Assembly: GCF_021223605.1 (NCBI RefSeq)
Contig: NZ_CP075175.1
Span: forward strand, 620,001 to 684,000
Source of the DNA: Paenibacillus sp. 481
Lineage (GTDB): Bacteria > Bacillota > Bacilli > Paenibacillales > Paenibacillaceae
Direction of reading: 5' to 3'
DNA: 64,000 nucleotides
The notes under the pieces were generated by a model. It made no database searches. It saw nothing but the letters and a program-made list of their open reading frames with translations, and was not told the origin of the DNA. Both the position numbers and the translations under genes were made by a program. Shown in pieces: positions 9,401 through 17,365 of this stretch. How positions within the stretch are numbered: the stretch's first letter is position 1; the number at the start of each line of letters is the position of its first letter.

Positions 9401-12400
9401 GCCACACGATGTGGTGTCGCCAGCGCCCGCTCCTCGAATATACGATGTACAAGCATGTGCTGCGGGTAGTCTGTACTTGTACAATTAAACTGTTCAATCA
9501 ATTGGAGCTTCTCCTGCTCCGTTACCATTTCCAGTTCACCGATTAACCGTTCTGGTTCCTTGACTGCATGTGCGACCAACTGCATAAAATGATGTGCTAA
9601 TCGCTCTACAGTTTCACGTAGAAACAATGCCTTGCAATATTCAAAATGAAGCGCCATTGTAGTCTCATGCTCTACTGCTTCCAGCAACAAATCAAATTTA
9701 GCCGTGCCATTATGATACGGCAGCAACGTCAATGTCGCATCTGCTGTGCGTATCGACGTATTCCCCATATTTTGCATAACGAAAACCGTATCAAATAGCG
9801 GACTGCGACCGACGTTACCTTTGAGCGGCAACCGCTCGAGAAGCGAATCCAGCGGATACGCTTGATGTTCGTACACAGACAACATCGTTTCTTTCATCTC
9901 TTGCACATAGGTAGCAAATGGTTTGCTGCCTGCTGGATAGCTGCGAATCGGCAACGTGTTGACGAACATGCCGATTATGTTATCCAAATCCGCGTGCGTA
10001 CGTGCCGCTATTGCGCAGCAGACGATAAGGTCTTCCTTGTCCGCGTATTTGGATAACAATACTTTATACAGGGAGAGCAGCACCATATATAACGTCACAC
10101 CTTGCTCTTTAGCTAACCGCTTCAAACCTTCCGTTTGCACAGCCGACAGTTCAACGCGGACTTGATCACCCGCAAAGGATTGTACGGGCGGACGAGTGAA
10201 ATCAGTAGGAAGCTCCAACAGCGGTAATTCTCCTGCTAGCATATTGCCCCAAAACTGCTCTTGCGCTGCCGTTCTCGCACGAGCCTCCACGCTTTCTTCC
10301 GTACGCTGATGCCATTCTGCGTAATCTTTAAGATGGAGCTGCACCGGCTCCAGTGTGCGCCCTTCATACAGGGCAGACAACTCATCTGCAAAAATATGCA
10401 GCGACGTGCCGTCAAACACAATGTGATGGACGTCCAATAACAGCACATATTCACCTTGCTCCATCTGGGCCAAAGTAGCACGAAACAATGGTGCCTGCGC
10501 TAAATTGAACGGACGGGAGAACTCGTCAGTCAGTTCTCTGAGGTTATAATGAGTCCCATCTAGCTGCTGTAACTTAAAGCCTGTCTCTTCGTACGTATGT
10601 ATCCGCTGGACGACTTGCTCATTGATCCAATGGAATGAGGTACGCAATGCTTCATGGCGCTCGATCAAGTTAGCAAGCGCTTGCTCCAGACGCTCAACTT
10701 GAACGTTGCCTTGAATACGGTACATGAGCGGAATGTTGTAGGCTACGCCAACTTCGCTCCGCTGCTCCAAGGCGAATATCCGTCTTTGAGATGGAGCGAG
10801 CACGTAGTGAGGCTGCTGGGCTGCTTGCCCAATTGCTTCATAATGCTGCTCTTCTTGTTGGTTGATCAAAATCGCAATTGAACGAATAGAAGGCGCTGCA
10901 AACAGCTGCTTAAAGGATAGCCCCACATGAAACGACTGCTCAATTTTCGTTTGCAGTTGGAGCAGTTTAAGCGAATGACCACCCCGTTCAAAGAAATTGT
11001 CCGTCACACCGATTGGCGCAAAGCCAAGCAACTGTTCCCACATTTCCACGAGCTTTTGTTCAATCTCGTTAGCTGGAGCTTCGTAGTTCACGGCGATATG
11101 TACTTGCTTTTCAGGCTGCGGTAGCTTTGCACGATCAATTTTACCATTTATTGTTAATGGCATCCGCTCCATAAACATCATATACGCAGGCACCATATAT
11201 GCTGGCAAATGTTCCACCAGATACGCTCGCATATGCGCTGCTGTTACGGAAGCATCTGCAACGATGTATGCGCATAGCGCTTTTTGCCCAGACTCCTCTT
11301 CAAAATCGATCACGATCGTTTCATTCACATGTTCATGTGCATGGATCTGTGTTTCAATTTCTGCTAACTCCATCCGGTAGCCACGAATTTTAACTTGATG
11401 ATCTTTGCGTCCGACAAACTCGATATTACCATCAGGTAACATCCGCACCAGATCACCGGTCTTATATATCTTTTCACCCGCTTTAAACGGACTTTCAATA
11501 AATTGCTCCTTCGTCAAATCTTCTCGATTCAAATATCCACGTGCGACTCCGTCGCCACCGACCCACAACTCTCCGACTACACCAACGGGTTGCAATTGAC
11601 CAAAAGCATTGACCACGTAGACGGTTGAATTCGAAATCGGAACACCAATCGGAATTGCTCCCGTTTCTGCTCCCGTTAATTGAAAGCTTGTCGAAAAAGT
11701 CGTATTTTCCGTCGGGCCATAAATATTCGATACCGCAATCGGTGCGCATTCCTTTAACGTGTGCAAAATATGTTTGGGTGACATTAGTTCGCCACCAACT
11801 AAGAGCTGTTCCACGCGATCAAACAAGTGTACGTTAGAATCCACAAGCTGAATAAACAATGCCGTCGTCAAAAACAACGTCGTCACTTGATAACGCACAA
11901 TCGCTTGTTCCAACAACTGCGAATCTAATATCGTCTCCTTATCTACAATGACAAGCCGGATTCCATTTAACAGCGCTCCCCATATTTCAAACGTCGAGGC
12001 ATCAAACACGAGCGAGCCCGTCTGCAATATCGTATCACCTTCACGAAAACTTACGTAATTCGTATTTTTAACGAGCCGCACGACGTTACGATGCGTAACC
12101 ATGACCCCTTTCGGTCTACCCGTTGAACCTGACGTATACATGATATAAATTAAGTCTTCCGCTGAATTGACGAGGCGGGGATTATGTTCCGATTCCGCTA
12201 ACCACTCCGTATGATCAAACGTAATACAAGCGATCTGCTTCGGCAACAGATCCGTTAAATGATCGCTTGTCAGCACATGCTGCACGCCGCTATCCTCAAG
12301 CAAATATTGAATTCGATCCTGTGGATACTCCGAATCAATCGGAACATACGCTCCCCCGGATTTCAAAATAGCCAGGATGCCAATGACCATGTTTACCGAG

Positions 12401-13239
12401 CGCTCTGCCAAAATACCGACTGCTTGCTCACGTGCCACACCTTTTTTTCGTAACACATGTGCAATGCGGTTTGCACGTTTATTCAGCTCTGCATACGTGA
12501 GTTCGCACCCTTCCTCCGCAATCGCGATATGGTCGGGCGTCAAAGCGACCTGATTCTCAAACAATGCCACAACACTGTCGTTCATTGGGTACGGTGCTTG
12601 CGTATGATTGATTTCAAAAATGAGTTGCTGCTTCTCGAGATCCGTTAGCAATTCGAGCTCACCAAATTTTTTGTCAGGATGAAGCATCATATTTTTTATA
12701 AGCTGGAAAAAATGATCGGCTAAGCTCTTCTTCGTCGCTTGCTGGTATCTATTTCGCTTATAATAAAAAGTGATCAAATAGGAATGTACGGCGCTTTCAT
12801 AAAATGGTCGATAGCTGATATGGATATCACCTAGCATTAGTTCTTGACGCAATGGGGTTCCATTCTCATCTTCATACCAGCAGTACGATACGATGTCGTT
12901 ATCTCCAATCTCATCGATTTCACCATAGGTGCTATTGGCTCTGAACATGTATTCATGTGTCGCTTGCAACATAGCTGTTACTTCATCAGCTTGACTGACC
13001 TGCTGCAAAATGGTCGTACCGTATTGTTCACGCACGTATACGTCCACTTGATCCACATCATTATATCGTCCTAAGAGTGCACCCCAAGCTCCGCCAATTG
13101 CTATTTCCCGTGACACATGATATGTACGTACAAATTCGTCCAACATATGTGCTGTTTCTTCAGGCATCACATACGTAAATAATTCATATTCGGTTTGAAA
13201 TGGTATCATTGGTTCTACTTTAGTCGCGTTCGCTTCCAA
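6469..13239 (-). CDS. Two-module NRPS with terminal reductase (partial C-A-PCP-C-A-PCP-R)
   Basis: The 2256-residue synthetase assembles a dipeptide and releases it by NAD(P)H reduction. Domains in order: a C-terminal half of a condensation domain (about 1-200); A1 (about 230-720); PCP1 with GGHSL, phosphopantetheine Ser756; a full C domain (about 800-1240) with HHIVFDG at His938-Gly944; A2 (about 1270-1770); PCP2, Ser1798; and a thioester reductase with TGATGYLG at 1893 and a Tyr2055-x3-Lys2059 catalytic pair. By comparison with GrsA, pocket residues read D-A-F-F-L-G-I-T-F-K (A1, branched aliphatic, Ile or Val) and D-A-F-W-L-G-G-T-F-K (A2, Val). There is no epimerase or thioesterase. Architecture equals the aureusimine synthetase AusA. 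TTG at 13239 is the only in-frame start before the upstream stop. No PPTase gene lies in the window. Confidence 0.92.
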   Translation of the reverse strand: MEANATKVEPMIPFQTEYELFTYVMPEETAHMLDEFVRTYHVSREIAIGGAWGALLGRYNDVDQVDVYVREQYGTTILQQVSQADEVTAMLQATHEYMFRANSTYGEIDEIGDNDIVSYCWYEDENGTPLRQELMLGDIHISYRPFYESAVHSYLITFYYKRNRYQQATKKSLADHFFQLIKNMMLHPDKKFGELELLTDLEKQQLIFEINHTQAPYPMNDSVVALFENQVALTPDHIAIAEEGCELTYAELNKRANRIAHVLRKKGVAREQAVGILAERSVNMVIGILAILKSGGAYVPIDSEYPQDRIQYLLEDSGVQHVLTSDHLTDLLPKQIACITFDHTEWLAESEHNPRLVNSAEDLIYIMYTSGSTGRPKGVMVTHRNVVRLVKNTNYVSFREGDTILQTGSLVFDASTFEIWGALLNGIRLVIVDKETILDSQLLEQAIVRYQVTTLFLTTALFIQLVDSNVHLFDRVEQLLVGGELMSPKHILHTLKECAPIAVSNIYGPTENTTFSTSFQLTGAETGAIPIGVPISNSTVYVVNAFGQLQPVGVVGELWVGGDGVARGYLNREDLTKEQFIESPFKAGEKIYKTGDLVRMLPDGNIEFVGRKDHQVKIRGYRMELAEIETQIHAHEHVNETIVIDFEEESGQKALCAYIVADASVTAAHMRAYLVEHLPAYMVPAYMMFMERMPLTINGKIDRAKLPQPEKQVHIAVNYEAPANEIEQKLVEMWEQLLGFAPIGVTDNFFERGGHSLKLLQLQTKIEQSFHVGLSFKQLFAAPSIRSIAILINQQEEQHYEAIGQAAQQPHYVLAPSQRRIFALEQRSEVGVAYNIPLMYRIQGNVQVERLEQALANLIERHEALRTSFHWINEQVVQRIHTYEETGFKLQQLDGTHYNLRELTDEFSRPFNLAQAPLFRATLAQMEQGEYVLLLDVHHIVFDGTSLHIFADELSALYEGRTLEPVQLHLKDYAEWHQRTEESVEARARTAAQEQFWGNMLAGELPLLELPTDFTRPPVQSFAGDQVRVELSAVQTEGLKRLAKEQGVTLYMVLLSLYKVLLSKYADKEDLIVCCAIAARTHADLDNIIGMFVNTLPIRSYPAGSKPFATYVQEMKETMLSVYEHQAYPLDSLLERLPLKGNVGRSPLFDTVFVMQNMGNTSIRTADATLTLLPYHNGTAKFDLLLEAVEHETTMALHFEYCKALFLRETVERLAHHFMQLVAHAVKEPERLIGELEMVTEQEKLQLIEQFNCTSTDYPQHMLVHRIFEERALATPHRVAIKAPERELTYGELNAEANQLAHYLRTQGVTRDQAVGLFTERTADMIVGVLAIMKAGGAYLPIDPSYPQERIQYLIEDSGASIVLTNVQLIEKLPEHVTRIIFHSTMMPDQPIHNLISQHEHPDNLIYLMYTSGSTGKPKGVMVTHRNVVRLVQNTNFVTFHEDDCMLQTGSLVFDASTFEIWGALLNGLTLVIVAQQTILDAEQLGKAIKHHRITMMWLTSPLFTQLVEKDASIFAPIRTLLVGGDVLSPKHIYRVLDQCAPISIVNGYGPTENTTFSTCYEITQECEGSIPIGVPIANSTAYVVDRYGKLLPIGLAGELWVGGDGVARGYLNQPDLTDQKFIDNPFKAGQKLYKTGDLVRWLPDGNIQFLGRKDHQVKIRGYRMELGEIEAQIRTHERVKEILVVDIEEASGQKALSAYIVAEGEMTAADIRQFLLQRLPDYMIPTYYAFLEQMPLTTNGKMDRTKLPAPVRQEWPTDNYIAPANDLEQKLVNVWQELLRISTVGVEDNFFELGGHSLKAIALVAQLKREFEVDVSDVFAYPTIRQLTQHMKFRPNHMKEKLERIVSSQQDGMSAEAEFFVNHQRDAYTANNVHFAALDLSARVNNGNVLLTGATGYLGAYLLHDLLTYTDNEVTVIIRGDTSEHARLRLMDKLDFYFGAQWFTNYASRIQVLAGNLSEHRLGLHDHDYDYLAQAIDAIIHAAANVKHYGHYSEFVLNNVTATEHLLQLAAAKRHKSFHHVSTMSLGMGTIEGQTAALFTEDDLDMGQRYDNYYVQTKFEAERLVVAARAEGLNTNIYRVGNIVFHSMSGKFQENIGENAFYNRLRSFIQLGSVPDEGQYTDLSFVDQVSRAIVTLFDRPAMYNETFHIYNPNAVNISDMLVQHHEFQLESLSLKLFMNRLFAQYDQDELREAVENVMLHSGWMNENEVQTQFVHAAERTTNVLKKLDFQWIIPNGQHFSTMIAHCVEVGFIKIK

Positions 13240-13531
13240 ACATGCTCAACTCCCTCTTTCACCTTAAAACATCACCCAAAATTGCTACTGATCTAAAAAA
13301 AGCTATTCAACATTTGAAAATGTTAATAGCTTACCTTACCTATTTGTCACTTCGTCATCATCTTCAAACAACCGCCAGCCACTTGTTGCCATTGCGTCAG
13401 CCGTTAATATTTGAAATCGTGTACGATGCTGTTTAGTCCAAACGTCCTCTTTATCCAATAAAATAAGAGTGATAACACTCCCACATCTAAAACAAAAATG
13501 TAGTCTTTTTACGTATCAATCTTTATCATAC

Positions 13532-13547
13532 TGTCGATTTTTCGACA
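13532..13547. promoter_or_regulatory. Candidate operator 1 upstream of the NRPS gene
   Basis: This is a perfect inverted repeat, TGTCGA-TTTT-TCGACA. With the 13568-13594 repeat it shares the TTGTCGAAA element. The regulator is unknown. Confidence 0.4.
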
Positions 13548-13567
13548 ATGCAAATCATTTTCAGTCA

Positions 13568-13594
13568 AATTTCGATAAATTTTTTGTCGAAATT
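13568..13594. promoter_or_regulatory. Candidate operator 2 upstream of the NRPS gene
   Basis: AATTTCGA and TCGAAATT form a perfect 8-bp inverted repeat with an 11-base spacer, 20 bp from candidate operator 1. Binding protein and function are unknown. Confidence 0.4.
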
Positions 13595-13795
13595 AAGCGA
13601 ATATTGTTTTTTAGTGCGCACTCCAATTCGCATTAGCCGTTTGATTTGTCCACTTTACCTACAAGAGCAAATATAAGTAACAAGGGTGCAATGCTCCGAT
13701 TTTTTATTCCGTGTTAAGTCATATTGTGCCGCCCAAAAAGAAGTATCCTTCTCTCTGGACGGCCATAAACAGCAAGAAAAAGTCCGATATTATGT

Positions 13796-16291
13796 TTATT
13801 TTTGCATCATCGGTTTAAACTTAAACGCCTTGTAAAGTTCCAGCATATCCATTAAATGAGGATTATCTAACGTTTGACTCCCTTTGTTATCCATGCCAAT
13901 AAAGGAGCTATTTCCATATGGCCAACGGCTTTTGCCTTCCAAGGAAAGCTTAGGTTTTCCATCTTGCGCAGCAACGGTCTCTTTGCTCGGGTTGAACTGA
14001 ACAATAAAGGAGTACGTTCCAGATCTTTGCTCTGGAAATTGCCCGATTTCTTTCAAAAAAGGATGCTCTATGCTCGTGTTCGTACGTTTTTCAATCCATT
14101 TCTTCATATCTTCACTCGCGTATTTTTTACTCAACTCATCGAGCGTATCTTTCATGCTTTTTACCATTAGTTGATCGGCTGTTTCCACAACATTTTTCGT
14201 GTCCATGTTATCAAAGTAATTACGTGACAAAGGCACTGAGGATGTGTTTCCATCCAAAGCTCGCAGCAGGATATTAAATCGTTCGTCAAAATACGTATAT
14301 TTCGCCGAAATGCCTTTAAATTCATCTTCAAACGTGAATTTCAGCAGGTTAGAAAGCCACGTTTCAAAAATCAACTGCTCTGTCCTGAAAGTTGTACTCG
14401 TAATCGCACTGTCTACAGCACGACCGTCCCACAGTCGAAGGCTTTCGACCATTTTGTGCAGCCTGTCGTAATAAGGATCGTTGGCAGGAACTTTATTAAT
14501 AGCTGCTGTCAAATAAGACAGCAAATCTTTAGCATACACTCCGCTCTCACGAAGTCCATCTTTCGTACCGATAATGCTGCCCACCGCGACGTGCATCGCT
14601 TCCATATCTTCAGGCGTCACCTTATTGTTATGTTGCAGCATCCGCTCCAACCACAAGGCACGATGATACTTACCAAAATAGAAGTTGTCTGCATTATTAA
14701 AGCCAGGGTTCGATTTATTGTTCCAACCCGCGATATAGCCCTTCTTCGGGTTCGTAACCTTAGACATCGCTACAAACTTCCCGCTCCACTCCATATTGCC
14801 CGTACCTGACAGCGGTAAACGGAAGTCGCTTCCTTCCGGACGAACAGGAACTAATCCGGCTTGCGCGTATCCGATATTCCCTTCGGAATCAGCCCCAATT
14901 AAATGGAGTGACGTATACACCTTTGCCATTCCTGCTTGTAGATCGGTTACATTTTTAGCCTGCATAATGCTCAAGTAACCTTCTACTGTCTTGGCATCAA
15001 GCATCCAATGTGCATATTTCCATGTATACACATGTTTCGATGTCGATTTTTTCGGATCGAAACTCACAGGCGCGATTACAGGACCGTGCACCGTTTTGTA
15101 TATCGTAATCGTTTCGGGCTGTTGCCCTGCTACACGAATGGTTTCCGTGCGCTTCTCCATATCAACCCATTTTCCGTTATACCAATATTGCTCTCTGTTA
15201 TTTGGATTTAATGTCTCACGATAAATGTCTGTATTGTCTCCCATGCCGACCATCATCGTGAATGCCGTATGTTTGTTATGACCGATTGGAATACCTGATG
15301 TGCCGACAAGATGTAAGCCTGCCACATCAAATCCAGTACCGCCACGCAAATGCGCTTCATATACAATCCCTGGATATGAAAATCCCATCTCTGGATCTCC
15401 CGCTAGTAGCGGCTGTCCCGTTGAAGTACGCTTTCCGGACACAACCCATGCAAAGCTGGCAAGCTGTGGTGCTGCGGGTAGTCCAATCTGCTCTGTAGCA
15501 GATAATGCATTGCTGGCAAGTGTTTGCGTTTCTTTGATGGCATGTAGGGTATCTTTTGTAGAAATATCTGAAATGTAGGTCTTAACTTGTTGAGGGGTAA
15601 ACGTGCGTGTTGGTGTGCGTTCTGGCACTTCATCGATGTAGGTGAGCGCTTTCGAATCATTGCTCCAGTAGCGGTCATTAAATATGTTCCATGCTGCTTC
15701 CAAGTCATATTTCTCATTCAGCTGGATTAATTCCCTCAGCTTCTCAAGCTCCGTTCCACCAATCTGGCCAAATCTGCGGGTTAAGGAAGTGTTGACTGCT
15801 AAGGAATCGGTGACGCTCCACTTGCTCGGTTCTAGCTTAGTCTTTTTAAATTCAAATGGTAGTAGTTCTGGTCGCTGTTTGACTTCAGTGATACGACGAT
15901 TAACTCCGTCGACATAGGCTTGGATAATCTCTTTCGTTTGAGGTGCAAGCGTATTGAATATTTGTTGATACTCGGCTTCCGTATAACCATACAAATGTTT
16001 ACGCTTATCCGCTTCTACAAAAGCTTTACCGACAATTTCTGCTAAGTTGCCTTTCGCTTCACGCTTCACTAATTCTAACTGAAACAAGCGATCCTCTGCA
16101 ACGGCGTAACCTAATAGTTCAAACAGCTCTTTGTTCGTTGCTGCGGTTATAGTCGGTACCCCGTATTTGTCCCGCACGATCTCAGCTTTCGTTGGCGATG
16201 CATGACTGATATTCGGTTCAACAAATGGAATCATGTGAGAACTAACGAATAAGGTCATACACAGACAGATCAACCAAGCCTTTTTCCTCAT
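13796..16291 (-). CDS. Secreted penicillin-acylase-family N-terminal-nucleophile hydrolase
   Basis: The 831-residue precursor starts with a signal peptide (MRKKAWLICL, hydrophobic to about residue 25). An alpha-chain region follows (IVRDKYGVPTITA, YAVAEDRLFQLEL). At about Ser279 there is the autoprocessing and catalytic site QLASFAWVVSGKRTSTGQPL, where the family motif SNxW reads SFAW. The beta chain contains GHNKHTAFTMM, DIYRE, the oxyanion-region IAGWNNKSNPG and a C-terminal SRWPYG. The family cleaves amides of acylated amines: penicillins, N-acyl-homoserine lactones or acyl-peptides. The substrate here is unknown. The ATG start has AAGGAG 8 bases upstream. The gene lies 0.55 kb upstream of the NRPS in the same direction, so a link with the NRPS product is possible but unproven. 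Confidence 0.9.
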   Translation of the reverse strand: MRKKAWLICLCMTLFVSSHMIPFVEPNISHASPTKAEIVRDKYGVPTITAATNKELFELLGYAVAEDRLFQLELVKREAKGNLAEIVGKAFVEADKRKHLYGYTEAEYQQIFNTLAPQTKEIIQAYVDGVNRRITEVKQRPELLPFEFKKTKLEPSKWSVTDSLAVNTSLTRRFGQIGGTELEKLRELIQLNEKYDLEAAWNIFNDRYWSNDSKALTYIDEVPERTPTRTFTPQQVKTYISDISTKDTLHAIKETQTLASNALSATEQIGLPAAPQLASFAWVVSGKRTSTGQPLLAGDPEMGFSYPGIVYEAHLRGGTGFDVAGLHLVGTSGIPIGHNKHTAFTMMVGMGDNTDIYRETLNPNNREQYWYNGKWVDMEKRTETIRVAGQQPETITIYKTVHGPVIAPVSFDPKKSTSKHVYTWKYAHWMLDAKTVEGYLSIMQAKNVTDLQAGMAKVYTSLHLIGADSEGNIGYAQAGLVPVRPEGSDFRLPLSGTGNMEWSGKFVAMSKVTNPKKGYIAGWNNKSNPGFNNADNFYFGKYHRALWLERMLQHNNKVTPEDMEAMHVAVGSIIGTKDGLRESGVYAKDLLSYLTAAINKVPANDPYYDRLHKMVESLRLWDGRAVDSAITSTTFRTEQLIFETWLSNLLKFTFEDEFKGISAKYTYFDERFNILLRALDGNTSSVPLSRNYFDNMDTKNVVETADQLMVKSMKDTLDELSKKYASEDMKKWIEKRTNTSIEHPFLKEIGQFPEQRSGTYSFIVQFNPSKETVAAQDGKPKLSLEGKSRWPYGNSSFIGMDNKGSQTLDNPHLMDMLELYKAFKFKPMMQK

Positions 16292-16501
16292 TACAACAAC
16301 TCCTTCTTCATTTCAACTGGAATATTTATACTTACAACACCATATTAGAATACTTTTTGACTGTATACAACTGTTTCTATTCTGGATATGTTGTAAGTTG
16401 TCTTGGGATAAACCTTTTTCATATTATTTCCGGGGCAATATTTGTCGAATCCCCTATTATTAAAATTCTTTTTTTTGAAAATAAAGGGATTTGTGGGCAA
16501 T

Positions 16502-16534
16502 AAAAAAAGCTTGGGGCTTTAAGCCTCCAAGCTT
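16502..16534 (-). terminator. Terminator of ylaN
   Basis: AAGCTTGG/CCAAGCTT with an additional inner GGCTT/AAGCC pairing forms a near-continuous stem, followed on the minus strand by seven T. It lies 30 bp after the ylaN stop. Confidence 0.85.
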
Positions 16535-16564
16535 CCATATGTGACATCATAGCATAGGACTGCA

Positions 16565-16855
16565 TCACTTTGCAGACTTGTTCATGGCCTCATACAGAGA
16601 AGCCAGATTACGCTCTAACTTGCTAACGAGTTGCTTTCCTAATGTCTCTTCAACTAGTCCAGCGCGGACAGCGAAATCAACCTGACGTGAAAAGCCATAC
16701 ATTTGCGTATCCAATACTTCCTCATAGAGAGGGCAATAGCGCGTCGCCAAATTTTCCATTTGGACCTGAATGAGCTTCTCTATTTGATGCGCTTCATCTT
16801 CGAGTAGAGCGAGCGCTTTGTCATTGATTTGTTGCAACACATTCGACGAAGACAT
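16565..16855 (-). CDS. ylaN: YlaN (DUF1507) family protein
   Basis: The 96-residue helical protein matches the YlaN/UPF0358 family. The highly conserved block CPLYEEVLDTQMYGFSRQVD, followed by FAVRAGLV, spans about residues 41-69. Published work on Bacillus and Staphylococcus links YlaN to iron homeostasis through the Fur regulator; that role is family knowledge, not visible here. A GGGGGG-type binding site lies a few bases upstream of the ATG. In B. subtilis ylaN neighbours ftsW, but here the FtsW-type gene is 11 kb away. It is cytoplasmic with no membrane segment, and its own terminator makes it a single-gene unit at its 3' end. Confidence 0.85.
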   Translation of the reverse strand: MSSSNVLQQINDKALALLEDEAHQIEKLIQVQMENLATRYCPLYEEVLDTQMYGFSRQVDFAVRAGLVEETLGKQLVSKLERNLASLYEAMNKSAK

Positions 16856-16972
16856 GCCTTATTTCCCCCCTATTACCCGAAGTCACGATTCATCTATTAT
16901 CATATTAGACGATCATGACCTGTAACACAAGATGTCCGACGAAGAAGGTGACTGCACGAACTGTTCTACAGT

Positions 16973-17000
16973 AAAAAACCAGGGGCAGAACGGCCCCCGG
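16973..17000 (-). terminator. Terminator of the HPr-like gene
   Basis: CCGGGGGC (minus strand) pairs with GCCCCTGG across a 6-base loop, with one G-U pair, and is followed by a T run (complement of 16973-16978). Confidence 0.8.
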
Positions 17001-17009
17001 CCATCAGTA

Positions 17010-17252
17010 TTATTCAGATACGACCGTGACGTTTAGGCCGTGCTTCTTGAACACTTCAGCCAATGCTTTTTTCGCCTCTTCGGCATCGGTACCGTGCACA
17101 TGCAGTTCATAATTTTGGTTACCGACGAGTGTTGTAAACAACCCAAGAATGCTCTTCACATCGATATATTTATGGTCTGCTTGTAACACAATTGAGGAAC
17201 TAAATCTTCCAGCCGTTTGCGAGATTTCTACAATTGCAGTGTTGTTGGACAT
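17010..17252 (-). CDS. HPr-like protein lacking the His15 active-site loop
   Basis: The 80-residue protein aligns with the PTS phosphocarrier HPr from about HPr residue 18 onward: QTAGRFSSSIVL matches QTASKY...VNL, and IDVKSILGLFTTL matches the Ser46 region (VNLKSIMGVMSL). The first beta strand and the GIHARPA loop carrying His15 are absent, so it cannot act as a standard EI-to-EII phosphocarrier. The retained Ser in KSILG could still be a target of HPr kinase, as in Crh. The start is firm: GGAGGG lies 8 bases before the ATG. The role is unknown, and a regulatory partner of CcpA is a possibility only. The gene has its own terminator. Confidence 0.75.
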   Translation of the reverse strand: MSNNTAIVEISQTAGRFSSSIVLQADHKYIDVKSILGLFTTLVGNQNYELHVHGTDAEEAKKALAEVFKKHGLNVTVVSE

Positions 17253-17365
17253 GTTTCATCCCTCCATCATTAAATCATAACTTCTCTATATTGTTATCAT
17301 ACCGTGATTCGGCCAGCCAAAGCAACCAAAAATACGCTTTCATGTGCCATTACACACCTAAAAAG

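Larger units (their letters stand above)
13244..13795. promoter_or_regulatory. 552-bp AT-rich regulatory interval upstream of the NRPS gene
   Basis: No coding sequence is supported. The interval holds the NRPS leader, two TCGA-containing inverted repeats (listed separately) and a small palindrome GAGTG-ATAA-CACTC at 13467-13480. A weak 7-bp GC stem near 13730-13763 lacks a T run and is not a convincing terminator for the acylase gene. Confidence 0.5.

Noticed and set aside
13730-13763. Terminator after the penicillin-acylase gene
   Set aside because: The 7-bp stem GCCGTCC/GGGCGGC has its T run inside the loop, not after it, so it does not fit an intrinsic terminator.
6469-16291. A PPTase, export pump or regulator gene for the NRPS within the window
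   Set aside because: None is adjacent. The MFS genes at 51.9 and 54.8 kb are too far away and generic to link.
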